Below, one piece after another: positions 24,139 through 33,608 of a stretch of 64,000 nt of DNA (position 1 is the stretch's first letter; each line of letters opens with the position of its first letter). The DNA comes from Heliocidaris erythrogramma (taxonomy: Eukaryota; Echinodermata; Echinoidea; Camarodonta; Echinometridae). Location: the NCBI GenBank assembly GCA_025617745.1, contig CM046855.1:12368380-12432379 (forward strand), read 5' to 3'. Position numbers and translations under genes: made by a program. The notes below the pieces were generated by a model. It searched no databases and had not been told where the DNA came from. It was given only the letters and a program-made list of their open reading frames with translations.

Positions 24139-24321
24139 CGTCACATGTAGGGACAGCTGGTGAAAACGTCCCATCCGCACCACATGTCGAAGTAGGACCT
24201 CCATTAATGGTATAGCCAGTCGTACAGCTATAGGTGCACTCTGTGCTCGAAGCCACTGTTCCTCCCTCTGTACATACAGTTACCTCCAACCCCGTCGTAA
24301 GAGATGGAACGGTACAATCAA
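24139..24321 (-). CDS. CCP exon B15
   Basis: D-C start with EVTVCTEGGTVASS. The intron upstream in transcription is interrupted by HINE1a from 24,495. Confidence 0.85.
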
Positions 24322-24494
24322 CTGAAAAAGTATAGCAAGAAAACAATTGAATAATGATAGTAATACCGAAAATAATGAAATATGTGAGATTTGGTTAACA
24401 TTTTTAATAGATGTAAGTAATACTGACATTAATGATAAACAAGTAATAATAATAATAATAATAATATTACTGACAATAATCATAACAAAAGTAA

Positions 24495-26580
24495 CTAGAA
24501 ATGTGCATTGCTGGTGCCGCGCAATGCGAAATGTATCCCCCGGCACTGGCAGCGATTTGAAGGAGGGACAAAGACCCTCCCCCATCCCCTCCCTCAAACA
24601 AAAGGATGGTGTAGAAATTGCCGCCAGTGGCCCGGAATATTGTCAACACTAGGAGCAGCATTACCAAAACGATTTGTGCAGATTAGAGTATAATGCATTT
24701 TTATAGAAAATTCGGAAGAAATATGACCTCAGAGCGCACATAAGCCATCCACTAAAATATGACCTTTGATTGATCCTATGAAAGACGGAACACTAGAGGC
24801 AGTATCACCAAAAACTGTAGAGGTGTAATCTATAATGGACCTACATACAAAATCTGAAAGAAATGAGTTAACAAATGTGTCCTCCAGAATGCATGCAACG
24901 AAAATATGACATTTGACCCTAATAACAACCTGAATATGACATTTGACTGTATAGAAAGTGGTACAGTGGGGGTAGCATCAGCAAACAATTTAGATGTGTA
25001 GGTTTCACTAAGACACATCTTCATATAAAATTTTAAAGAAATGTGTTGAGAGATATACCAAGATACATCTCCATACAAAATTCGAAAGAAATCCATCAAG
25101 AAATGTGGCCTGCAGAGTGCACACACGCCATGCCCTGAAGTATGACCTTTGACCCTATAAAAGACGGAACACTGGTGGCAGCATCACCAAAAACTATAGG
25201 TTTTTAGATTACACCAAGAGACACCTTCATGCAAAATCTGAACGAAAGCTGTCAAGAAATGCAGAAGAGTGCAAGAAATGGGAAAATGACCTTTGACCCT
25301 ATAAAGGACGGAACAATGAGGGCAGCATCACCAAAAATTAAATATGTGTAGATTTAAATATACCAAGATACATCTCCATACAAAATTTGAATGAAATCCG
25401 TCAAGAAATGCAGAAGTAAGAGTGCACAAAAGGGACAAATGAGCTTTGACCCTATAAAGGACGGAACAATGAGGGCAGCATCACCAAACAGTAAAGATGT
25501 GTAGATTATACCAAGATACATCTCCATACAAAATTTGAATGAAATCCGTCAAGAAATGCAGAAGTAAGAGTGCACAAAATGACAAATGAGCTTTGACCCT
25601 ATAAAGGACGGAACAATGAGGGCAGCATCACCAAACAGTAAAGATGTGTAGATTATACCAAGATACATCTCCATACAAAATTTGAAAGAAATCCATCAAG
25701 AAATGTGGCCTGCAGAGTGAATTCACGCCATCCCTTGAAGTATGACCTTTGACCCTATAAAAGACGGGACACTGGTGGCAGCATCACCAAAAAGTACAGG
25801 TTTTTAGATTACACCAAGGGACACCTTCATGCAAAATTTGAACGAAATCCGTCGAGAAATGCAGAAGAGTGCAAGAAATGGAAAAATGACCTTTGACCCT
25901 ATAAAGGACGGAGCAATGAGGGCAGCATCACCAAAAATTAAACATGTGTAGACTATACCAAGATACATCTCCATACAAAATTTGAACAAAATCCATTGAG
26001 AAATGTGGCCTGCAGAGTGCACTTACGCCATACCCTGAAGTATGACCTTTGACCCTATAAAAGACGGAACACTGGTGGCAGCAACACCAAACGCTATAGG
26101 TTTTTAAATTACACCAAGAGACACCTTCATGCAAAATTTGAACGAAATCCGTGGAGAAATGTGACCGCCAGAGCGCACACAATAGTACACACAAGACATC
26201 TATCAAAATATGACCTTTGACCCTATAAAAGACGGAACACTGGGGGGCAGCATCACCAAAATCTATAGGGTTCCAGATTTTACCAAGAGACACCTTCATA
26301 CAAAATTTGAACAAAATCCGTTAAGAAATGTGACCGCTAGAGCGCACACAAACCATCCCCAAAAAATATGGCCTTTTACCCTATAAAAGACGGAACACTG
26401 GGGGCAGCATCACCAGAAACTACAGGGGTCCAGATTTTACCAAGATACACGTCCACAGGAAGTCTGAAAGAAATTCGTCGAGAATTGTGACCGCTAGAGC
26501 GCACACAAGAATGTGACGCGGCGGCGGCGGCGAAACGCTGCTGAATCCAAAGGATCCTCCAGCATACTGCCAGGGGATAC
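24495..26580 (-). mobile_element. HINE1a: Helentron-like element with minisatellite core
   Basis: The low end reads CTAGAAATGTGCATTG with a hairpin GCATTG...CAATGC-type pair just inside (here one base diverged), then GTATCCCCCGGCA. The high end is GCATACTGCCAGGGGATAC, the inverted partner of GTATCCCC. The core is a tandem array of about 145-155 bp units containing TGACCTTTGACCCTATAAA and GGCAGCATCACCAAAA. Other introns of the array show the empty site (gtaataataagaatg), which gives AA at both junctions. No coding capacity. A diverged, longer copy is HINE1b. Confidence 0.75.
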
Positions 26581-26734
26581 AATAATAAGAATGATAACAA
26601 TGACAACAGAAACGAAAACAAGATGTATCTAAAAGTTATTTTATTTTGTTGGATGGAAGAATACGTCATGAGGTATCTTTGGCAAAAACAGATCAGATTG
26701 GTTAACATTGTTAATAGATGTAAAGTTCCTTTAC

Positions 26735-26917
26735 CGTCACATGTAGGGACAGCTGGTGTGAACGTTCCATCCGCACCACATGTCGAAGTAGGACCTCCAT
26801 TAATGATATAGCCAGTCGTACAGGTATAGGTGCACTCTGTGCTCGAAGCCTCTGTTCCTCCCTCTGTACATCCAGCTACCTCTAAACCCGTCGTAAGGGA
26901 TGGAACGGTACAACCAA
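26735..26917 (-). CDS. CCP exon B16
   Basis: EVAGCTEGGTEASS, TYTC in place of TYSC, TTGYIINGG and FTPAVPTCD. Related to B11. Repeated at +2,769 bp as B21. Confidence 0.82.
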
Positions 26918-27034
26918 CTGAAAAAGTATAGCAAGAAAATAATTGAATAAGGATAGTAATACCGAAAATAATAAAATAAGTGAGATTTGGTTAACATTTG
27001 GTTAATATTGTTAATAGATGTAAAGTTCCTTTAC

Positions 27035-27217
27035 CGTCACATGTAGGGGCAGCTGGTGAGAACGTCCCATCCGCACCACATGTCGAAGTAGGACCTCCAT
27101 TAATGGTATAGCCAGTCGTACAGCTATAGGTGCACTCTGTGCTCGAAGCCTCTGTTCCTCCCTCTGTACATCCAGTTACCTCCAACCCCGTCGTAAGGGA
27201 TGGGACGGTACAACCAA
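27035..27217 (-). CDS. CCP exon B17
   Basis: TEASS/FSPAAPTCD subtype, 118 bp from B16, repeating the B11-B12 arrangement. Confidence 0.85.
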
Positions 27218-27355
27218 CTGAAAAAGTATAGCAAGAAAATAATTGAACAATGATAGTAATACCGAAAATAATCAAATAACTGAGATTTGGTTAACATTGT
27301 TAATAGATGAAAGTAATAATGACATTAATGATAAACAAGTAATAATAATAATAAT

Positions 27356-27388
<33 letters not shown>

Positions 27389-27569
27389 GACAATAATCAT
27401 AACAAAAGTAATAATAAGAATGATAACAATGACAACAGAAACGAAAACAAGATGTATCTAAAAGTTACTTTATTTTGTTGGATGGAAGAATACGTCATGA
27501 GGTATCTTTGACGAAAAAAAAAATCATTCAGATTTGGTGAACATTGTTAATAGATTAAAGTTCCTTTAC

Positions 27570-27752
27570 CGTCACATGTAGGGACAGCTGGTGAAAACGT
27601 CCCATCCGCACCACATGTCGAAGTAGGACCTCCATTAATGGTATAGCCAGTCATACAGCTATAGGTGCACTCCGTGCTCGAAGCCACTGTTACTCCCTCT
27701 GTACATCCAGTTACCTGCAATCCCGTCGTAAGGGATGGGACGGTACAGTCAA
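27570..27752 (-). CDS. CCP exon B18
   Basis: GLQVTGCTEGVTVASS and SCMTGY subtype. The intron upstream in transcription carries the SINE pair at 27,839-28,279. Confidence 0.85.
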
Positions 27753-27838
27753 CTGAAAAATTATAGTACGAAAATAATTGAATAATGATAGTAATACTGA
27801 CAATAAACATTATAAAAGTAATAACAATAAGTATAATG

Positions 27839-28279
27839 TCATAAATAAATTTATTCAATTTCTCTCTAACGGCCCACAAGGGGGTGACACACGCTACTGC
27901 TGTGTGATAGGTTGCCCGGGTGCTGTGAAAAAAATCACAGGCGGAACCGGGCGGGATTCGAACCCGCGACCTCTGGATTACTAGACCAGTGTCATAACCA
28001 CTAGACCACCGGAGTGCCCTGAGTGATCAGGTTCAAACTATCCCAATATGGGGGACTATCAAGTCAAAGGTATTGAATTAATCCGTCGGGTGATATAATG
28101 TCATAAATAAATTTATTCAATTTGTCTCCAACGGCCCACAAGGGGGTGACACACGCTACTGCTGTGTGATAGGTTGCCCGGATGCTGAGAAAAAAATCAC
28201 AGGCGGAACCGGGCGGGATTCGAACCCACGACCTCTGGATTACTAGACCAGTGTCATAACCACTAGACCACCGGAGTCT
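27839..28279 (-). mobile_element. tRNA-derived SINE pair, copy 1
   Basis: Two head-to-tail SINE units (about 28,101-28,279 and 27,839-28,018) with about 80 bp between. The minus strand of each starts CTCCGGTGGTCTAGTGGTTA (A box inside), then GGTTCGAATCCCGC (B box), and ends in an AATAAATTTATTTATGA-like tail. The pair as a whole is flanked by a 12-bp direct repeat ATAAGTATAATG (27,827-27,838 and 28,280-28,291), and the paralogous intron at 23,996-24,010 shows the empty site. This is the mark of LINE-driven target-primed insertion. The tRNA fold is degenerate, so these are not tRNA genes. Confidence 0.85.
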
Positions 28280-28454
28280 ATAAGTATAATGATGAGAATA
28301 ACAAAAATAACAACAGTAAGGAAAACAAGATTTATCTATGAAAATGTAACTTCATTTTGTTGATATAACAATACATTATAAGATATATTTGACAAAAAAA
28401 CCCCAAATAAGTCAGATTTGATTAACATTGTTAATAGATGTAAAGTTCCTTTAC

Positions 28455-28637
28455 CGTCACATGTAGGGACAGCTGGTGAAAACGTCCCATCCGCACCACA
28501 TGTCGAAGTAGGACCTCCATTAATGGTATAGCCAGTCGTACAGCTATAGGTGCACTCTGTGCTCGAAGCCACTGTTCCTCCCGCGAAACATGCAGTTACC
28601 TCCAACCCCGTCGTAAGAGATGGAACGGTACAATCAA
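28455..28637 (-). CDS. CCP exon B19
   Basis: Subtype with EVTACFAGGTVASS, seen only here and in B24. F-A in place of T-E after the second cysteine. D-C start, open frame. Confidence 0.85.
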
Positions 28638-28767
28638 CTGAAAAAGTATAGCAAGAAAACAATTGAATAATGATAGTAATACCGAAAATAATCAAATAAG
28701 TGAGATTTGGTTAACATTGTTAATAGATGTAAGTAATACTGACATTAATGATAAAAAAGTAATAATG

Positions 28768-28798
<31 letters not shown>

Positions 28799-28974
28799 CG
28801 ACAATAATCATAACAAAAGTAATAATAAGAATGATAACAATGACAACAGAAACGAAAACAAGATGTATCTAAAATTTACTTTATTTTGTTGGATGGAAGA
28901 ATACGTCATGAGGTATCTTTGGCAAAAACAGATCAGATTGGTTAACATTGTTAATAGATGTAAAGTTCCTTTAC

Positions 28975-29157
28975 CGTCACATGTAGGGACAGCTGGTGAG
29001 AACGTCCCATCCGCACCACATGTCGAAGTAGGACCTCCATTAATGGTATACCCAGTCGTACAGCTATAGGTGCACTCTGTGCTCGAAGCCACTGTTCCTC
29101 CCTCTGTACATACAGTTACTTCCAACCCCGTCGTTAGGGATGGAACGGTACAACCAA
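28975..29157 (-). CDS. CCP exon B20
   Basis: EVTVCTEGGTVASS subtype like B10 and B15. The near-identity with the next 2,769-bp block fades within this exon. Confidence 0.85.
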
Positions 29158-29503
29158 CTGAAAAAGTATAGCAAGAAAACAATTGAATAATAATGATAGT
29201 AATACCGAAAATAATCAAATCAGTGAGATTTGGTTAACATTGTTAAAAGATGAAAGTAATACTGACATTAATGATAAATTATTATTATTATTATAATAAT
29301 TATAATAATAAGAATAATAATTATGACAATAATCATAACAAAAGTAATAATAAGAATGATAACAATGACAACAGTAATGGAAAACAAATGTGTCTAAAAG
29401 TTACTTTATATTGTTGGATGGAAGAATACGTCATGAGGTATCAATGACGAAAAAAATCAGTCAGATTTGGTTAACATTGTTAATAGATGTAAAGTTCCTT
29501 TAC

Positions 29504-29686
29504 CGTCACATGTAGGGACAGCTGGTGTGAACGTTCCATCCGCACCACATGTCGAAGTAGGACCTCCATTAATGATATAGCCAGTCGTACAGGTATAGGT
29601 GCACTCTGTGCTCGAAGCCTCTGTTCCTCCCTCTGTACATCCAGCTACCTCTAAACCCGTCGTAAGGGATGGAACGGTACAACCAA
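29504..29686 (-). CDS. CCP exon B21
   Basis: Copy of B16 at +2,769 bp with the same private residues (VAGC, TYTC, YIIN, FTPAVP). Confidence 0.82.
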
Positions 29687-29803
29687 CTGAAAAAGTATAG
29701 CAAGAAAATAATTGAATAAGGATAGTAATACCGAAAATAATAAAATAAGTGAGATTTGGTTAACATTTGGTTAATATTGTTAATAGATGTAAAGTTCCTT
29801 TAC

Positions 29804-29986
29804 CGTCACATGTAGGGGCAGCTGGTGAGAACGTCCCATCCGCACCACATGTCGAAGTAGGACCTCCATTAATGGTATAGCCAGTCGTACAGCTATAGGT
29901 GCACTCTGTGCTCGAAGCCTCTGTTCCTCCCTCTGTACATCCAGTTACCTCCAACCCCGTCGTAAGGGATGGGACGGTACAACCAA
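29804..29986 (-). CDS. CCP exon B22
   Basis: Copy of B17 at +2,769 bp (TEASS, FSPAAPTCD). Confidence 0.85.
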
Positions 29987-30124
29987 CTGAAAAAGTATAG
30001 CAAGAAAATAATTGAACAATGATAGTAATACCGAAAATAATCAAATAACTGAGATTTGGTTAACATTGTTAATAGATGAAAGTAATAATGACATTAATGA
30101 TAAACAAGTAATAATAATAATAAT

Positions 30125-30157
<33 letters not shown>

Positions 30158-30338
30158 GACAATAATCATAACAAAAGTAATAATAAGAATGATAACAATG
30201 ACAACAGAAACGAAAACAAGATGTATCTAAAAGTTACTTTATTTTGTTGGATGGAAGAATACGTCATGAGGTATCTTTGACGAAAAAAAAAATCATTCAG
30301 ATTTGGTGAACATTGTTAATAGATTAAAGTTCCTTTAC

Positions 30339-30521
30339 CGTCACATGTAGGGACAGCTGGTGAAAACGTCCCATCCGCACCACATGTCGAAGTAGGACCT
30401 CCATTAATGGTATAGCCAGTCATACAGCTATAGGTGCACTCCGTGCTCGAAGCCACTGTTACTCCCTCTGTACATCCAGTTACCTGCAATCCCGTCGTAA
30501 GGGATGGGACGGTACAGTCAA
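30339..30521 (-). CDS. CCP exon B23
   Basis: Copy of B18 at +2,769 bp (GLQ, GVT, CMTGY). Confidence 0.85.
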
Positions 30522-30607
30522 CTGAAAAATTATAGTACGAAAATAATTGAATAATGATAGTAATACTGACAATAAACATTATAAAAGTAATAACAATAAG
30601 TATAATG

Positions 30608-31048
30608 TCATAAATAAATTTATTCAATTTCTCTCTAACGGCCCACAAGGGGGTGACACACGCTACTGCTGTGTGATAGGTTGCCCGGGTGCTGTGAAAA
30701 AAATCACAGGCGGAACCGGGCGGGATTCGAACCCGCGACCTCTGGATTACTAGACCAGTGTCATAACCACTAGACCACCGGAGTGCCCTGAGTGATCAGG
30801 TTCAAACTATCCCAATATGGGGGACTATCAAGTCAAAGGTATTGAATTAATCCGTCGGGTGATATAATGTCATAAATAAATTTATTCAATTTGTCTCCAA
30901 CGGCCCACAAGGGGGTGACACACGCTACTGCTGTGTGATAGGTTGCCCGGATGCTGAGAAAAAAATCACAGGCGGAACCGGGCGGGATTCGAACCCACGA
31001 CCTCTGGATTACTAGACCAGTGTCATAACCACTAGACCACCGGAGTCT
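30608..31048 (-). mobile_element. tRNA-derived SINE pair, copy 2
   Basis: The same SINE pair with the same 12-bp direct repeats, displaced by 2,769 bp from copy 1. It was therefore copied by the segmental duplication and not by a second retroposition event. Confidence 0.88.
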
Positions 31049-31223
31049 ATAAGTATAATGATGAGAATAACAAAAATAACAACAGTAAGGAAAACAAGAT
31101 TTATCTATGAAAATGTAACTTCATTTTGTTGATATAACAATACATTATAAGATATATTTGACAAAAAAACCCCAAATAAGTCAGATTTGGTTAACATTGT
31201 TAATAGATGTAAAGTTCCTTTAC

Positions 31224-31406
31224 CGTCACATGTAGGGACAGCTGGTGAAAACGTCCCATCCGCACCACATGTCGAAGTAGGACCTCCATTAATGGTATAG
31301 CCAGTCGTACAGCTATAGGTGCACTCTGTGCTCGAAGCCACTGTTCCTCCCGCGAAACATGCAGTTACCTCCAACCCCGTCGTAAGAGATGGAACGGTAC
31401 AATCAA
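31224..31406 (-). CDS. CCP exon B24
   Basis: Copy of B19 at +2,769 bp (TACFAGG). The adjacent intron differs by a single base (28,421 against 31,190). Confidence 0.85.
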
Positions 31407-31536
31407 CTGAAAAAGTATAGCAAGAAAACAATTGAATAATGATAGTAATACCGAAAATAATCAAATAAGTGAGATTTGGTTAACATTGTTAATAGATGTA
31501 AGTAATACTGACATTAATGATAAAAAAGTAATAATG

Positions 31537-31567
<31 letters not shown>

Positions 31568-31743
31568 CGACAATAATCATAACAAAAGTAATAATAAGAA
31601 TGATAACAATGACAACAGAAACGAAAACAAGATGTATCTAAAATTTACTTTATTTTGTTGGATGGAAGAATACGTCATGAGGTATCTTTGGCAAAAACAG
31701 ATCAGATTGGTTAACATTGTTAATAGATGTAAAGTTCCTTTAC

Positions 31744-31926
31744 CGTCACATGTAGGGACAGCTGGTGAGAACGTCCCATCCGCACCACATGTCGAAGTAG
31801 GACCTCCATTAATGGTATAGCCAGTCGTACAGCTATAGGTGCACTCTGTGCTCGAAGCCTCTGTTCCTCCCTCTGTACATCCAGTTACCTCCAACCCCGT
31901 CGTAAGGGATGGGACGGTACAACCAA
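31744..31926 (-). CDS. CCP exon B25
   Basis: Position-equivalent to B20 but with TEASS and VTGC, so the 5' part of this exon comes from a different subtype. It ends FSPAVPTCD, a mix of the TEASS and AVP types that suggests recombination or conversion inside the exon. Confidence 0.85.
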
Positions 31927-32261
31927 CTGAAAAAGTATAGCAAGAAAATAATTGAACAATGATAGTAATACCGAAAATAATCAAATAACTGAGATTTGGT
32001 TAACATTGTTAATAGATGAAAGTAATAATGACATTAATGATAAATTATTATTATTATTAATGATAATAATAATAATACTGACAATAATCATAACAAAAGT
32101 AATAATAAGAATGATAACAATGACAACAGAAGCGAAAACAAGATGTATCTAAAAGTTCCTTTATTTTGTTGGATGGAAGAATACGTCATGAGGTATCTTT
32201 GACAAAAAAAAAATCAGTCAGATTTGGTTAATAATTGTTAATAGATGTAAAGTTCTTTTAC

Positions 32262-32444
32262 CGTCACATGTAGGGGCAGCTGATGAGAACATCCCATCCG
32301 CACCACATGTCGAAGTAGGACCTCCATTAATGGTATAGCCAGTCGTACAGCTATAGGTGCACTCTGTGCTCGAAGCCACTGTTCCTCCGTCTGTACATCC
32401 AGTTACCTCCAACCCCGTTGTAAGAGATGGAACGGTACAACCAA
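32262..32444 (-). CDS. CCP exon B26
   Basis: G-C start, TDGGTVASS, GADGMFSSAAPTCD (M and SSAA are unusual). The donor is GTAAAA in place of GTAAAG. Followed upstream by a long AAT microsatellite. Confidence 0.83.
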
Positions 32445-32565
32445 CTGAAAAAGTATAGCAAGAAAATAATTGAATAATGATAGTAATACCGAAAATAATC
32501 AAATAAGTGAGATTTGGTTAACATTGTTAATAGATGTAAGTAATACTGACATTAATGATAAACAA

Positions 32566-32569
<4 letters not shown>

Positions 32570-32643
<74 letters not shown>
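32570..32643. repeat. (AAT)n microsatellite
   Basis: An almost pure ATA/AAT run of about 70 bp, the longest of many AAT tracts at the same position in other introns of the array (for example 22,967-23,010, 27,340-27,390, 28,760-28,797). Confidence 0.9.
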
Positions 32644-32645
<2 letters not shown>

Positions 32646-32830
32646 GACAATAATCATAAGCATAACAAAAGTAATAATAAGAATGATAACAATGACAACA
32701 GAAACGAAAACAAGATGTATCTAAAAGTTACTTTATTTTGTTGGATGGAAGAATACGTCATGAAGTATCTTTGACGACTAAATCATTCAGATTTGGTTAA
32801 TAATTGTTAATAGATGTAAAGTTCCTTTAC

Positions 32831-33013
32831 CGTCACATGTAGGGGCAGCTGATGAGAACGTCCCATCCGCACCACATGTCGAAGTAGGACCTCCATTAAT
32901 GGTATAGCCCGTCGTACAGCTATAGGTGCACTCTGTGCTCGAAGCCACTGTTTCTCCCTCTGTACATCCAGTTACCTCCAATCCCGTTGTAAGAGATGGG
33001 ACGGTACAGTCAA
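32831..33013 (-). CDS. CCP exon B27 (most 5' of the visible exons)
   Basis: D-C start, TEGETVASS (E in place of G), FSSAAPTCD. No further exon of the family lies upstream in the window. If the gene continues 5', its next intron is longer than 30 kb or the true start is elsewhere. Confidence 0.85.
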
Positions 33014-33608
33014 CTGAAAAAGTATAGCAAGAAAATAATTGAATAATGATAGTAATACCGAAAATAATCAAATAAGTGAGATTTGGTTAAGATTGTTTAT
33101 AGATGAAAGTAATACTGACATTAATGATAAATTATTATTATAATAATTATAATAATAAGAATAAAAATTATGACAATAATTATAACAAAAGTAATAATAA
33201 GAATGATAACAATGACAACAGTAATGGAAAAAAATGTATCTAAAAGTTACTTTATTTAGTTGGATGTAGGAATACGAGGAAGAAAATAATAATAATCGTC
33301 ATAAAATTAATAATAATAAGTATAATGATAAGAATAACGAAAATGACAACAGTAACGAAAACAAGATGTATCTATGAAAAAGTTACTTCATTTTGACAAA
33401 AAAACAAATCAATCAGATTTGGTTAACATTGTTAATAGATGAAAGTAATATTGACATGAAATATTAAAAAAAAATAATAATAGTAATAATACTACTGAAA
33501 ATAATGATAACAAAAGTAATAATAAGACTGATAACAATGACAACAGAGACGAAAACAAAATGTATCTAAAAGTTACTTTATTTTGTAAAGTAATAATAAT
33601 AATTATAA
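33014..33608 (-). other. Exon-less intron units at the 5' edge of the array
   Basis: Diverged intron units with AAT tracts and the GTTACTTTATTTTG-type block (33,246-33,262 and 33,570-33,586) but no exon. HINE2b starts at 33,609. Confidence 0.6.

Larger units (their letters stand above)
689..33013 (-). other. Multi-CCP/EGF extracellular repeat protein locus (partial gene)
   Basis: Minus-strand series of 30 CCP (sushi) exons and one EGF exon. Type-B CCP exons are 183 nt and encode 60 whole residues with cysteines at about positions 2, 16, 28, 32, 46 and 59. Type-A exons are 186 nt. All begin two bases into a codon after a pyrimidine-rich tract ending in CAG (TAG in two copies) and end one base into a codon before GTAAAG, GTAAAA or GTATAA, so they are symmetric class 1-1 modules as in known vertebrate and echinoderm complement-like and matrix proteins. 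Cysteines 2, 32, 46 and 59 match the canonical CCP disulfides; 16 and 28 are an additional pair. The usual CCP tryptophan is phenylalanine (GTF). CCP proteins are secreted or membrane-anchored binding proteins, so an adhesion or immune-recognition role is possible but inferred. Neither the signal-peptide exon nor a convincing last exon is visible. The exons could belong to one giant gene or to several adjacent paralogues. Confidence 0.8.
10424..33608 (-). repeat. Tandem exon-intron unit array
   Basis: Besides the 27 exons, the introns themselves are repeated. A typical unit holds an exon, a stretch with GAAGAATACGTCATGAGGTA, the block GTAACTTTTAGATACATC (minus sense), and an AAT/ATT microsatellite. 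Many units alternate with a half unit in which GTTAATAGATG is followed by AAAGTAATACTGACATT instead of the exon. Exon-to-exon distance is usually 400-600 bp and is larger only where a mobile element has inserted. From 33,014 to 33,608 the intron-type units continue without any exon, and the array stops where HINE2 begins. Confidence 0.8.

Noticed and set aside
27949-28276. Functional tRNA genes
   Set aside because: A and B boxes are present but the anticodon arm and acceptor do not pair properly, and each copy has a SINE tail and target duplications.
10424-33013. CRISPR-like regular spacing of identical blocks
   Set aside because: The repeated blocks are 183-bp coding exons with splice sites in a eukaryotic context, not short palindromic repeats with unique spacers.
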